Of a stretch of DNA of 64,000 nt, positions 1 through 11,625 are shown piece by piece (the first letter of the stretch is position 1; each line of letters opens with the position of its first letter). The stretch spans positions 17,512,523-17,576,522 of the forward strand of contig ML664199.1 of assembly GCA_007570785.1 (NCBI GenBank), given 5' to 3'. The notes beneath the pieces are model-generated. The model searched no databases and was not told the DNA's origin. It saw only the letters and a program-made list of their open reading frames with translations. The position numbers were made by a program, and so were the translations under genes. Origin of the DNA: Antilocapra americana. Its lineage: Eukaryota > Chordata > Mammalia > Artiodactyla > Antilocapridae.

Positions 1-205
1 TTTTAAAAAATATTTATTTGTTTATTTGGCTGCATCGGGCCTTAGTCGTGGCACACAGGCTCCAGAGTACACGGGCTCAGTACTTGCGGCCCAGGCTTAA
101 CTGCTCCATGGCACGTGGGATCTTCATTTCCCAACCAGGAATCAAACCCCTGTCCCATGCATTACAAGATGGATTCTTAACCATTGAACCACGAGGGAAG
201 TCCCT
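1..205 (-). mobile_element. CHR-type tRNA-Glu-derived SINE
   Basis: The block starts with a T-rich tail (the 3' poly-A on the minus strand) and ends with gagggaagtccc, the complement of the usual CHR head ggacttccctggtgg. In between are the family's ggctgca...cttagtcgtggcacac and gaatcaaacccc segments, the second being the complement of the tRNA-like B-box region. This is a cetartiodactyl SINE family. The left end may be cut by the window edge. Confidence 0.85.
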
Positions 206-650
206 TTTTGACTGTTCTTGAGCAAACTTACTGTTACGCTTCCAGTAACACCTAGTAATGCCAGATAAGCTAATTTGGACCAACAAAGACAACCGAAAGG
301 GTTAGAGGAAATATAAAAGTAAAACCTTCTAAAAAGCTTAGTAAGATAAAAAGATAGTAAAATAATAGTTACTGAGGCTAAGATTTCTAAGAGAAATTTC
401 TAAGATTTCTAAGATTTTCTAAGAGAATCTTAGAATTCAGGGATCTGAATGGAATCTTAGAATGGAAGCTGTTTTTCCCCTGGGTGTGCCTTGTAGGAGA
501 CTGAAGAGCTGGGCTTTTGGAGGCTGTAAGGGTCCAGGGTGACAAAAATTGGGCTCTGGTATATTTATGAATCCTGGTATATTTATCTTCTGCTCTGAGC
601 TGCACCCTAGGAATGAAGGTGAACCGAAAACAAAGTAGCCCTCACACAGC
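206..650. other. Unassigned sequence with local tctaag repeats
   Basis: No gene or named repeat is seen. About 378-466 holds imperfect direct copies of a motif like atttctaag, plus two copies of gaatcttagaat near 424 and 452. It looks like slippage in an A/T-rich stretch. Confidence 0.5.
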
Positions 651-726
651 TTGGACAGAGGAGCCTGGCAGGCTACCGTCCATGGGGTTTCAAGGAGTTG
701 GACACAACCGAGTGACTAACACATTC
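651..726 (+). mobile_element. Bov-A SINE fragment
   Basis: Only the 3' part is present: ggacagaggagcctggcaggct, then a tccatggggt block and gttggacacaaccgagtgacta. This is the characteristic Bov-A end. The tRNA-like head and the middle are missing. Confidence 0.85.
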
Positions 727-1085
727 CTCTCCTCACCACTTGAGTATTATACATGTTTCACGACTGAAGTTTGAAGTCAGACAAACATATAAGATTAGTC
801 TTAACACTTGGGAAAACTTCCTTCCCTACCTCTGTTCCTTCTTTTCCTTCCTTCATGAGAATGTTTTTTTTTTTTTTTTTAAATATTAAGTACAGATGAA
901 ACATAAGATAGTTAACTCTCTTGAGGAATTGGTAGGGTTCATTATGTGCAGCAAGATCAAAGTTCAGACTTTGACTCTGGGCCATTGCTCTGATGTATTA
1001 AAAATGTTAGTAGTTCAAACTTAGTCTAGTTATCAGTTTTTCTTGGTTTCCATCATTTTCTAATCAAATTGATCTCTTAGATTCA
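727..1085. other. Unassigned AT-rich sequence
   Basis: Nothing recognised apart from a T run of about 18 bases near 864-881. Confidence 0.5.
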
Positions 1086-1293
1086 TGTGTGTTAGTTGCT
1101 CAGTCATGTCTGACTCTTTGCAACCCCATGGGCTGTAGCCCACCAGGGTCCTCTGTCCATGGGATTCTCCAGGCAAGAATACTGGAGTGGGTTGACATTG
1201 CCTTCTCCAGGGGATCTTCCTGACCCAGGGATCCAACCCATATCTCCTGCATTGCAGGTGGATTCTTTACCACTGAGCCACTGGGGAAGCCCC
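1086..1293 (-). mobile_element. Bov-tA SINE
   Basis: Complete element in reverse orientation. It runs from the Bov-A tail (gttagttgctcagtcatgtc) through ccaggcaagaatactggagt to the tRNA-Glu-like head, which ends as ccactggggaagcccc. Divergence from the usual Bov-tA is modest. Confidence 0.9.
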
Positions 1294-1699
1294 TAATAAA
1301 TGCTTAGTTGAAGACAATGCATAAATTAAGGTGCCTGTTTCCACTAATCTTAGGGGAAGTACCTGGAATTTTAAACATTTTGGTATTTTCACATTTATAA
1401 GCACTAATAAGAAAGTCGAGTGAGGTATTTTCCATTTCCAGAGCAGTTTACCAGTTTTATTTGAAGTATCCTTTAGTAGATAACTGCAACAAATTAAAAT
1501 ATTAAATATTTGGTTAATCAATTTGAAAAATCACAAAGGCTTAAAAGTAGATATTGATGAGTCAGATATAATTTGATTGAAAATGTTTCTTTCACTACCA
1601 TAAACTATAGACTCTGTGGATATGGCTTGACTTTGTCTGAATTATAATATAGAAACATTTTAAATGGTTTTAAAAAACTAATTGTAGATACCTATACTT
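1294..1699. other. Unassigned AT-rich sequence
   Basis: No repeat or coding signal recognised. The open frames here are short and interrupted. Confidence 0.5.
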
Positions 1700-3330
1700 T
1701 AAATTCAAATTATAAACTGTATAGTTTTGGAATAATTTCAAAGTTACAGAAAAATAGCAAGAGTAGCTCACAGATTTCTTTCATCTTTAGTGTTTTTGAC
1801 ACAATAGCCTTATGAATCCTGCTCTTTATAGACATATATTAACACTGCTTTTTTCTGAACCACTTGAAAGTAGGTTTCAAGCATTATTCCCTTTACTCCT
1901 AATGTTAAAGCATGTAACTTTAAGGATAAAGACTTTATCTTACAAAGCCATAATACAATCATTAAATTTATAGAATTTAATATTGACATAATTATATGTT
2001 ACCTATAAATTCTGTAAACCAGTCTATATTCTAATTTAGTCAGTAGTCCCAATAATTTCCTTTAGGGCCTTTTCCTCTGGTATAGGTCCCAGTTCAGATC
2101 ATGTGTTGAACTTAGTTGTCATGTCTCTTTAGTCTCCTTTCATCTGGAAAGACATCTCAGCCTTTTTTTTTCTTCTTTTTTGTCTTTTAAGAAATTGATA
2201 CTTTTGAAGAGTCCAGGCAGCTATTTTACAGAATAAAGTCCAAGTTGGGTTTATCCGATGTTCCTCATGCTTAGATTCAGAGTATGCGTTTTGGCCTGGA
2301 GTGCCTCAGGAGTGACACGAGTTCACCTCAGGAGTGGTAGGAGTCCTCCACGGAGCCTTCTGTCCAGAGCTACAGGGTCTTTATTTACCTATCATTGGCA
2401 ATGTTGAATTTTATCATTAAAGTGCTATATCCATTTTCTGCACTGTATAGTTACTATTAATAAGTAATTTGTGGGGAAGCACTTTAATACTACAGAAACA
2501 TCTTATTCCTCATCAAGCTTTTCCCATCCCCATATTTAGAGTCCATTGCTACTAATTTATGTCTGAATTTATGATTATTTTGAAACTTCATCTTTCCTTT
2601 CGTATTTGTCAGCACTCTGCTATAAAACAGTGCCTCCTGCTCTTAGTTATTTGGATGCTCAAATTATCCCCAGGGCTAGTGGGAAGTCCCTTGATTTCCT
2701 GCATCCTTTTGATAGGCTCTTACAATTTTTAAAAATCACCTTTCTTGATTTTTGGCATAATTAGCTGTTCCAAGTCCATCTTGTACGTTCCCTGCCCCAG
2801 CACTGGGTTCGAGTGTTTCTCCAGGGAGCCCTGGTCCTTTTATTGAGGACTGCAGCCATTGCTGTGCCAGTATGTCATCACTGTTTGACCTTTTCAGCAG
2901 ATGGAGCTTGGAAATACACATACCCCCACACCCACATAGGTGCAGCTAAAAAGATAGAGACATACTGTTAAGCCTTGAGTTTATACTGATACTTCTAATA
3001 CATCTTAGAATCTCACCCCAAGTCCTTCCTTGCTTTCCCCCATTCTTGTTTGTATCTTCCTTCTTCCACTCTTGGCTCAGATGGTAAAGAATCTGCCTGC
3101 AGTGTGGGAGATGGGTTCAATCCCTGGGTTGTAAAGATCCCCTGGAGGAGAACATGGCAACCCACTCCAGTATTCTTGCCTGGAGAATCCCGTGGACAGA
3201 GGAGTCTGGTGGGCTACAGTCCGTGGGCTCCCAAAGAGTCAGACACGACTAAGTGACTAACACTTTCACTTTCTTCCACTGTAAGAAGCCTGGTTTAATA
3301 CATTTACTCATTTGATCAGTCCTGCAATAT
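1700..3330 (-). mobile_element. Ancient L1 (L1M-type) 3'-UTR, interrupted by a SINE
   Basis: Phrases typical of old mammalian L1 3'-UTRs are seen on the minus strand: ggaataatttcaaagttaca, gaagagtccaggcagctatt, and a ggtttatccgatgttcctca block followed by sequence on fracture-free order with the copy at 5725-6800. A Bov-tA at 3071-3270 splits its distal end. The boundaries are approximate, and the subfamily (L1ME/L1MC-like) comes from memory of consensus sequences. Confidence 0.65.
3071..3270 (+). mobile_element. Bov-tA SINE with target-site duplication
   Basis: The head is tggctcagatggtaaagaat, the middle is caacccactccagtattctt, and the tail is cagacacgactaagtgacta. The direct repeat ttcttccact stands at 3061-3070 and again at 3271-3280, which fixes the insertion limits inside older L1 sequence. 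The first bases of the head are diverged. Confidence 0.92.
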
Positions 3331-3899
3331 ACATAAAATAGTTTCAGGATTGCTATACCCCAGGACTATAAAAAAACAAACCTACTAAAAAGAATTCAAG
3401 ATTCTTAGCGATTCTTTTATTTTTCTTTACATTGAGAGTAGTCAAAGTTCTGTGTTCAGAAGTTACTTGGATTAGTTCTATTTTTAAAAATTTAATGTGG
3501 TAATGTTATTCATTTTAAATATAGCTGGGTTCATTTATTTTAGTTTGCATTCAGTTTTAGGATCCTCCTCCCATCCTTGTCGATTTAATTTTATATTTGA
3601 CTATGTGGAACATTAACATGATTCTAAAATTCAAGACTACAAAACAAGATATACTCAGGGAAGTATCACAAACTTCTTTATTTTTAAGTTGATATGTTAT
3701 TAAGAAATATTGATAAATTTAAAGTATTGTATATGGCTGGATGTGTCTGTGTTATTTTTCCATGGGAATGTAGGGTAGCTGATATTTGTGTATGTTCTCC
3801 AAGACACAAGTAAAGCTTAGATATGGAATACTAGGAGCCTAAAAGAGTGAATGTAATTCCAAATTGTTAAGGTACAAATTGGGAATAATATTACTTGCA
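3331..3899. other. Unassigned AT-rich sequence
   Basis: No repeat family, exon or RNA recognised. Confidence 0.5.
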
Positions 3900-4080
3900 T
3901 TGGGAAAAAAACGCCTCCAGTCTTGGAGCAGGGTGCTCCTAAAGGCTGTGTCGCTTTTTCTGTAGCACGCTAGGGGGCGTATTGGCTCGGATAGGCCCTC
4001 GGGCCTCCTTTGGCAGGCTGAAGCTGGGAGGTGAGGTTCAAGACCCTGGAGGCCTCCTAAAACCATCTTGGTGGTTCAGT
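3900..4080. promoter_or_regulatory. GC-rich islet with a CTCF-like motif core
   Basis: This 180-bp patch is richer in G+C and CpG than its surroundings. At 3970-3979 it contains ctagggggcg, which matches the central part of the CTCF recognition motif. The flanking motif positions match less well. The sequence shows only the core; binding is inference. Confidence 0.3.
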
Positions 4081-4289
4081 AACATCTCTTAAGGTTTTGA
4101 CCCAAGAGTGGAGTGGTAGTTGAGAGATAAGGTCATTATCAGGCCCCTGGGCTTCTTCTCTTTGATCATATCTTCTTTCCTTTTAATCAACATTTTATTT
4201 TTTTAGGTTGGCAAAAATGACTATGAGTTAAATAACCTGTCCAAGGTCATAATTCAAACCCCACGCTAATTCTTTTCATTCTGCCATTT

Positions 4290-4870
4290 GAGAAATGTTG
4301 TAAAGAGCAACCGTGTGTACTGTGTCTCTCTCTGCATGTAAAATAAGATCAAGTCTGTATAATTTCCTAACACAAAGCAAACTGGCACAAAGTGGACATG
4401 GTGGAAATATTATTAGTCACACATTATGCAATCAGAAATTTCAGCTGAGATCCAATTAAAGCAAATATGGAATTAATGATATTAAGCCAAGAGGAAAAAA
4501 GTTGAACTAATAATTAACTCAACATCTGATTCCCCCAGAGTAGTCATAAATAAATTCATTATCCCTATTGCTTGTGAAACCTGGGAGCACTCCACTTGTA
4601 TAAAGAATCTGAAGTGCATTAACCTTAAATTGCTCTTGTTTGCCTCTTGTTGCTGATGCAGGCTTATTTGCGTTGCTTACATTAATGCTGAGTTACTCGA
4701 TGGATTAAGTGATGTCCTCTGGCTTTAACTTTGGGAGAGAGAAAATTAAACTTTGTCCTTATCAGTAAATACAAGGATGAGCTGAAAGGTCAACTTGATT
4801 TCTGAGAACATCACCTATCTTAGCAGTGCGGTGACTAGTTAAATAATATTCTGCCCAGGGTAAAAATGAA
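4290..4870. promoter_or_regulatory. Candidate conserved non-coding element
   Basis: This is a complex, repeat-free AT-rich block with several homeodomain-like TAAT/ATTA cores (for example ccaattaaagcaaatatgg near 4450 and aattaatgatatta near 4470), no low-complexity runs and no open frame. The texture resembles vertebrate developmental enhancers. No alignment was possible, so this is a hypothesis. Confidence 0.3.
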
Positions 4871-5724
4871 ACCCACATTGCGAAAATGGGGCAGCAAAGG
4901 GCCAAAATAGCTTTTTCAGCTTTACTTCTATTCAGTGTATAAGTATAGGTGATACCAGATTCTCCTGTTTAACCTCTTCTGTTTACCAGATTACTTATGC
5001 TAAAATTTATCCATGAGTGCTTCCATTAAAGCTTTTAGTGGATTTTCTTCATCTGGGGTTGTTGACATTTGATGACTGGAAAATCATTAATTTCCCATAG
5101 CTAACTATGAATAGTTAGCTAGTGTTTGTGCTGGCAATGTATATGTATTCCCTTAAAATATTTTTTCTTTCACCTCATGAGGATATTTTTTTTCTCTTTT
5201 CAATTTTATTATAATAATGTTTTCTGGATATCTTACTTTGAGTGGAAAAAGTACCAGCATTTCAAATCCAAGTGGTTATATAAGTTGTAAAAGCAGTAAA
5301 TATTTTATTATATCCAGCCTCTAAATTCTTGTGTGTAGTTACACAGACATATATAGCTTTAGAAGTTGTTTACAAGTGTGTTTGTAAGAACAGATGTTGA
5401 TAGATCTTATACTTTTGGTATGGTTTTTCATTATTTTAAATCTTAAACAGTAGCTTAAAATTGTTATGAATTAGTTATGTACACCTATATTCTTTAGCAC
5501 TTAAGGATGTAGCTATTGTTTTGAACTGTTCTCTGATTATTTTATTATATCAGTCCTCTTTCCTCTATAAGTTTAAGGGCAAGGACATTTCATGCATTCT
5601 TCTTAATGTAGTTCCTGCAGCATCAAGCAAGCACTATCTCTATCACGTAATAAGTATTTACTAGTCAATTATTATTTTTAATTTTTAACAAAACCTGAAC
5701 CATTCTTTATATACATACATTCCA
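4871..5724. other. Unassigned AT-rich sequence
   Basis: No named repeat or gene recognised. A perfect short inverted repeat with 11-bp arms lies at 5098-5121. Confidence 0.5.
5098..5121. repeat. Perfect short inverted repeat
   Basis: The arms tagctaactat and atagttagcta are exact complements separated by the two bases ga. It could extrude a hairpin. No function is evident. Confidence 0.85.
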
Positions 5725-5989
5725 TTTTCTTTTTTAGTTTACTTTTTATTTTGAATTAATAGAATTATAGGAAAGTTCCAAGACTAATGCAAAGAATACC
5801 CAGATACCCTTCCCCAGATTCCCCAAATGTTAATATTTTGCCATTTTGCTTTAATATTCTTTCTTGCTCTCTTCCTTTCATTCCTTCCTTCCTCCTTCCT
5901 TCCTTCATCTGCTTATCTAACTACCCAGAACATATCCATCAATTCACCTAGCCATCCATAATACATACTTTCACACATGTATACGATGC

Positions 5990-6015
5990 ATGCACACACA
6001 CATGTATAAACATGC

Positions 6016-6056
<41 letters not shown>

Positions 6057-6057
6057 A
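5990..6057. repeat. CA/TA microsatellite
   Basis: A short CA stretch, then (TA)n at about 6020-6046 and (CA)n at about 6046-6056. Likely length-polymorphic. Confidence 0.95.
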
Positions 6058-6231
6058 TTTTTTTTCTTGAACCATTTAGAGTAAACTGCAGACCTGATTG
6101 ATGGCTCTTTTTCCTCGAATACTTCCAAGGTGTAGTTCCCAAAAACAAAGACATTCTTTTGCATAATTACAGTACTCAAAATCAGTAACTTAACATTTAA
6201 ACAATATTATTGATATACAGATCTGATTAAT

Positions 6232-6251
6232 ATTTTGACAATTGTCAAAAT
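6232..6251. repeat. 20-bp perfect palindrome
   Basis: The sequence attttgacaattgtcaaaat equals its own reverse complement. It lies in the L1 3'-UTR block and probably arose by chance. Confidence 0.9.
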
Positions 6252-6800
6252 CCCAGATCACATGTTATATTTGTATACCAAGTCTCTTTAGTGTTGTTTA
6301 ATCTAGAACATTTGCTCCATCTTTCCTGAGCTTGATATATCTGATGAAAGTTTGTGTTTGTCCAGTTTTCCTTATGATTTGGGTTACACATTTGGGAAGA
6401 AATATCATAGAAATGATGCTGTATTCTTCTCTGTTTGTATTATCAAGAGACGTATTATGTTGATTTGCACTGTCACTGACGATGTTAGCTTTGGCCACCT
6501 GCTGTAGCTGGTGTCTGTCAGACTTCTCTACTGTAAAGTTACTATTTTTTCTTTTGCAATCAATAAGTATCTTGTGATAAATTACTTTGAGACTATGTAA
6601 ATATATGTTTCTCATCAAACTTTCGCCCAGGAGTTTTAGTATTAATTCATGCTTTAATCACCATTGGTTGCCAAAGGATGATTTTCTAATTAGATTTTAA
6701 AAAAATTTTCAGTGTAACTATCTTTATGACTTCAGAATTCTCTCCTTTTTCTCTTAATATTATGCCTTATCCTATTTGTGCAGTACCAGTGTTTACCACA

Positions 6801-8120
6801 AATAAAAAACTTTGTAACCGATACTTCTTATGATAGTAGGATCATCATCTGTTCCCCTTTGTTTAAAATTACAGCTAAAAGTAGCATCTAATATATTAAA
6901 TCTCTAGCAGAGTAGCCTGTATTTACATTGTTTTGTTAAAATTACTCTCCATGAGTGAGGTAGTCAAAGTGGGTTTTTGTAGAGCATCTATTTACTGTCG
7001 CTGTTTCTTTGAAACATGACTCTTCTGACACTTTGTGACATGGTATTAACTGTTTCAGCATAAACACAATTTAATTTAGTGTTAGCATGACAGTTTGACA
7101 ATCCCTAATCTGTTTAGGATATATATCAATCAATGAAGAAGAAACTGCAACTAGGAAAAAACCTAAATTCTAACTGATCAACACAGAGATAGTTTTGTAG
7201 TTTTATTATATGATGATAAAATAGAATCTACTAGATAAAAATGAATAACATCTTTGTGGGTATTCTTACCAAGACTGGAAAGCACATTTTGTATAAAAAG
7301 CCATTCAAGCTTATACTTTTAGTCTGAAATCTAAAAAGCTTTATATGCAGATTATGTATACTGTCTCTATTTCAGATCAGTTCTATGTAACGCATATTTA
7401 TTGGACCTTGTAATAATTAAGTAATGTGAAATATGTATATACTTATATGTATATAAGTATACACACATACACACACTATTGTGACACCTTTAACTTGCAT
7501 AAATGTATTGGAAGAAATATATTTTTTTAAATTTTAAATTCTACTTACAAACCTCTATAGATGTTACATTCTAGATAAAGATTCTTAGGCTTTACAGAAA
7601 TTGTGGAATTGTCTTCCAAGTAAATTTTTTACATTGATTCACATGATCTCCTGAAAAGTAGCCTGGATGAGATCATATTCGAAGGCCTCTTTTTGATTGG
7701 TGATATCCAGGTTCAGATCTCATCATAGGTCCTTAAATAGATCTGAAAAACAGTTTTGATGATTCATTGGTCTTGAAGAACAATGAAAGCCTTTAGTGTA
7801 GCTTTAGCTGATCTTGGAATTACCACATTCAGGTTCTCATTTTTTATTTAAAAAGATTCAGTTCCTGTAAGATAATCAAACCATTTAGCAGTATTTTGGC
7901 TTCTTATTTCTAGAACCTGCTGAGAAATACATCTCAAGGAGTACATGCAAGGCCTTTTCTTAGTCTGCCCCATTGCTATTCTTCTGATTGTGGGTGGAGG
8001 CATTCTGAATTGACTCTTTTAAAAGGTTTTCAGAGCATAATGCAACAACACAATGGTAAGAACAGTTGTAAGCAATTTGTTTGCATTAAATAGATTATAG
8101 CAGCAAACTTCAGGAGATAG
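6801..8120. other. Unassigned sequence with a possible conserved block
   Basis: No gene or clear repeat. About 6950-7130 is complex, repeat-free and CNE-like. A short AC/TA-rich microsatellite lies at about 7431-7486. The rest is AT-rich. Confidence 0.4.
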
Positions 8121-8201
8121 TAGAGAACAGAGAAGCCTGATGGGCAACAGTCCACAGAGTCACAAAGAACCAGCCATGACTTAGCGACTGAACAACAACA
8201 G
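8121..8201 (+). mobile_element. Bov-A SINE fragment
   Basis: Diverged 3' portion: agagaacagagaagcctgat, a shortened cagtcca block, gtcacaaagaaccagcc, then ttagcgactgaacaacaaca. The middle of the element is deleted. Confidence 0.8.
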
Positions 8202-8284
8202 GTTAACATTGTATAGTCAACTTGCATAAATATCTCTTTATGGAGTGTCCATGAGAATTCGTTTTGTTCATGGCAAGCAACATG

Positions 8285-8400
8285 ACAGAGATGCTAAGAG
8301 TCGGGAGACCAGATTCCAGTTCAAGATCTGCTTTGGACATTGTGTGTCATCTTGGGCAAGCCATTATCTCCTCTGAGTCTGTTAACATCTATTAAAAAGA
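8285..8400 (+). mobile_element. MIR SINE fragment
   Basis: It contains agtcgggagaccagattcca followed by gtcatcttgggcaagccatt, matching the tRNA-related and core part of MIR (…tgtgaccttgggcaag…). Old and diverged. Confidence 0.6.
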
Positions 8401-9615
8401 TAGATGATCTCTTAAAGATTCTTACATCTCTAAACTTTTCTAGTTCAATATATATTTGCATATATTTTATTCTACTTAAAATTATCTCTTGGAAAATTAG
8501 TGAGATTTTGACTTCTATACAGATGAAAATCACACAAAATTATGTAAATCCAGGTATAAGATTTATTGATTCCAATTGAGATACGTCATGTTCATATCTA
8601 CATAATGCTAGCACATGTGGGTAATGATGGCTTAGACTTTTAGCATGATTTGGAAAAATGTAGGATGGTTTCTGTTGTAAACAGGGTTCACATACTGCAC
8701 TGGAATCCCCTGTGTCTGTATCACAGAGCTGGAGTTGGGACAGGCTTGTGTGTCCATGAGAGCTGCAGAGACTGTATAAGATTTTGGCTCTGTGGGTCTT
8801 GGTCTGCAGCTGAAAGCTGGGCAGCTAAGAACCATGCTAGCCAAGAAGGTGGTAAATGACTTATTTAAATTAATCAAAATGCAGTATACAGATAAGCTAG
8901 GTAAGCCACCAGAGTTTGACAGGACTTTGTAAATAAACTGGCAAAGATTTATGAGCCAGTCTGGCTGCAGTGTGTACCTGGTGGGTTGTCAGGAGGCTTT
9001 GATGAATTAGTAGTGATGTCAGGAGACTTCACCATAGTTCGAGGCTTGAATATTGCCATAGAGGACGCTGCAGAGGACATCTGGATTCACTTCAGTGTAT
9101 GTGTCGGAGGCAACAGCATTGGGTAATAGGGGCCCAGGTCTGGAAATACAGATTTTGATACCATTCATCTGATCTGTCACAGATTCATATTTTTGAGAAA
9201 TGGTTAGATATCAGTTAAAATAAATTTTAAAAATTTGAATTACAAAAGCAGTGTATGTTCACTGTAAAAAATAAACATTGAAAACTACTGAAGTGTATAC
9301 AATTAAAAGTAAGAGTTTTCACCCCCATCTACCCAGGCTCTCACCTTCTGTGGGCAGCTGTAATAAACAATTTAATGTCGGTCTTCCTAGGTCTTTTTCT
9401 AAGCACACCACCATTTTTTATACACTGTGATTTAATATTAGCTGTTACATTATGTTTTAGTAATTTAGGGTTCAGTACTTGACAATATAGTTTTGCATTA
9501 GAATGTTTGGTATGATGAAACCTTTACTATTTCCCAAGTAAATTAATATTCTACTAATACACTCAGATATTTGCCCTTAGCTTCTTGCCTGGAACCAGTC
9601 TTGGGCAGCTTTCTG
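8401..9615. other. Unassigned sequence
   Basis: No exon recognised. About 9210-9480 has wording like an old L1M or related repeat (gtgtatgttcactgtaaaaa, then tcttcctaggtctttttcta), but I cannot assign it firmly. Confidence 0.4.
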
Positions 9616-9918
9616 AAGTGAAGTGAAAGTCGCTCAGTTGTGTCCAATGCTTTGCGACCCCATGGTCTATACAGTCCATGGAATTCTCTAGGCCAGAATA
9701 CTGGGGTGGGTAGCCTTTCCCTTCTCCAGAAGATCTTCCCAATCCAGGTCTCCTGCATTGCAGGTGGATTCTTTACCAGCTGAACCACAGGGGAAGGTGA
9801 AGAAACTGGAGTGGGTAGCCTATCCCTTCTCCAGGAGATCTTCCTGACCCAGGAATCAAATCAGGGTCTCCTGCACTGCAGGTAGATTCTTTACCAACTG
9901 AGCTATCAGGGAAGCCCG
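9616..9918 (-). mobile_element. Composite two-headed Bov-tA SINE
   Basis: On the minus strand the order is tRNA-like head (ends at 9918), a short A piece, a second tRNA-like head (ends about 9795), then the Bov-A tail (starts at about 9616, with gaagtgaaagtcgctcagtt on the plus strand). The same order occurs at 29767-30088 and 39090-39419. Confidence 0.85.
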
Positions 9919-10499
9919 GGCAGCTTTTTATCTAACTTAAATAGTGATCTTAACTTCACTTAAGTGATAGGGCTTGTCCAGTGTTGGGTAAGGAGACAGT
10001 GAACTATAAACAGAGAAAGGGTATATAATTTATTATCCAAACCAGGATGCTTCGAAAATCCTTAATAATTATGCTAGGCCAGCAGATGTAAACTGGGGCT
10101 GTCGAGACATATGGTCAGTCTAAAGGTTGACATCTACGTCCTGAGGACCATGTGTTCCAGCTCCCAGTTCCTGTTGAGTAACTGAGCTGTGAACTCCACG
10201 GTACCTGGGCACTGACTGAATGAGTTGATGACTGATTCTTTTCATGCCCTTTTTTTTTTTTCATAGGAAATCTGCACTAATTCTTAGGGGAACCTCTTAA
10301 CACTAAGACCTCAGATTGTTACCTTTCTTGATTCTTAGTGCAAAGATAGTCCAGCATCCCTCTTTTCCGCTCCTCACTTCCTGTTCTCTTCTCAGTCAGC
10401 TCCAGCTGGGCTTCTCTTGCCATCACTCCCCCAGACCTGCCCTTAACATTATCAGTTATGTTCACAGATCCAGGGTAGTCACATCTCTGTCCTTACACA
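9919..10499. other. Unassigned sequence
   Basis: Contains a T run near 10250-10261. The right part (from about 10316) may already belong to the diverged L2 that follows. Confidence 0.4.
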
Positions 10500-11625
10500 A
10501 TACAGTGGATCATTCCTTCCCTCTTAGAACATGTTCCTCCCATCATTTACTTTACCTTCACACTCTTCTGGCTTCTCTCCCCTTTCCATTGTGCCTTTTT
10601 GGTGTCTGTGGCTGAAGGCTTCACTACTTGACCTCCCAGTGTTGAAATGCCCCGGGCCCTCCCCTATCTGTAGTCTCAGTTCTGTACCTATAATTATCAT
10701 CTTCATGCTGACATCCATGTTGGCATCTTCAGTCTTGATCCTTCCACTGAACTTGAGACTCATGGATCTAAGTGCTCTCATAACAGCTTCATCTCAGAAT
10801 ATAAACCTGACACGGTCAAATCAGAACCTCTGATCTTCTCTCACCCTCACCCCACCTTCAGCATCATCATCTTCCAGTCTTTCCGTTTTAGTGCGTGGCA
10901 TCACCTGTCATCCACTTGCTCAGGCCTAAGACCCAGGCATCATCATCTTTGATTCCTTCCATTCTTTCCCAGCAAATCCTTTGTCTTTAATATTCTGTTC
11001 ACTCTGCTGCTCCCCCTCTAGTGCAAACCACCATCATGAATGGCCTGAAGTTGGTTAGTAACCTTCTAACCCATCTCCCTGAGTTCTCTTCTGCCTTCCT
11101 GCAGCCTATTTTCTATGTCATGGCCAGAGAGTTTTTAGGTTACTTTCCTACTCAAAATTTGCTTATGGCATCATATTGCAGATAGAAAATATAAAAATCC
11201 AATCTCCTTGCATGACCTCTGCTTTCAGTTTCACCTCTTCTCTTGCTGTCCTCTGACTTGGTGGCTCATTGGTCCTCAACACTGCCCAGCTTACCCTGTG
11301 TCACAGCCTTCCCACCTGCTGTTCCTTCTGCCCTAGACTTTGTGTGACTGATTCCCTCTCATTTAGGTTTCAGCCTTTTTTCATCTCCTCCAAGAGACCT
11401 TTCCTGATTAGATAGTAATAGTCCCTCTCCAAATCACTGTTTATGCCATTACTTTATGTACTTTCTTTATAAAGTAGATATTTATTGTCATCTCCCTCTT
11501 CCTTTATCTACTGAAATATAAGCTTTTTAACCTGTAGGGACCGTAACTGTCGTGTTTTCTTTCTTGTCTTGGTACATAGAATGGTGCCTGGCACATGTGA
11601 GTTACTTAATTCTTGTTGAAGGACT
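10500..11625 (+). mobile_element. LINE L2 fragment, 3' half
   Basis: Old non-LTR retrotransposon of CR1/L2 type. The order of phrases matches L2: cagtgttgaaatgccccggg, then catcttcatgctgacatcca, aaatcagaacctctgatctt, catcatctttgattcctt, ctcctccaagagacctttcc, and an end like aatggtgcctggcacatgtg. About 1.1 kb is retained. The open frames here are remnants broken by stops. Confidence 0.8.

Larger units (their letters stand above)
5725..6800 (-). mobile_element. Ancient L1 (L1M-type) 3'-UTR
   Basis: Minus-strand L1 3'-UTR phrases are seen: aggaaagttccaagactaat, gcaaagaatacccagatacc, ccccagattccccaaatgtt, then actgtaaagttactattttt and ttctcatcaaactttcgccc. A TA/CA microsatellite sits inside. A 106-residue open frame on the minus strand (6298-6618) lies wholly inside this UTR and is not a gene. 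Confidence 0.7.

Noticed and set aside
6298..6618. 106-codon minus-strand open frame
   Set aside because: It lies wholly within an ancient L1 3'-UTR whose wording I recognise. It is not a coding part of L1.
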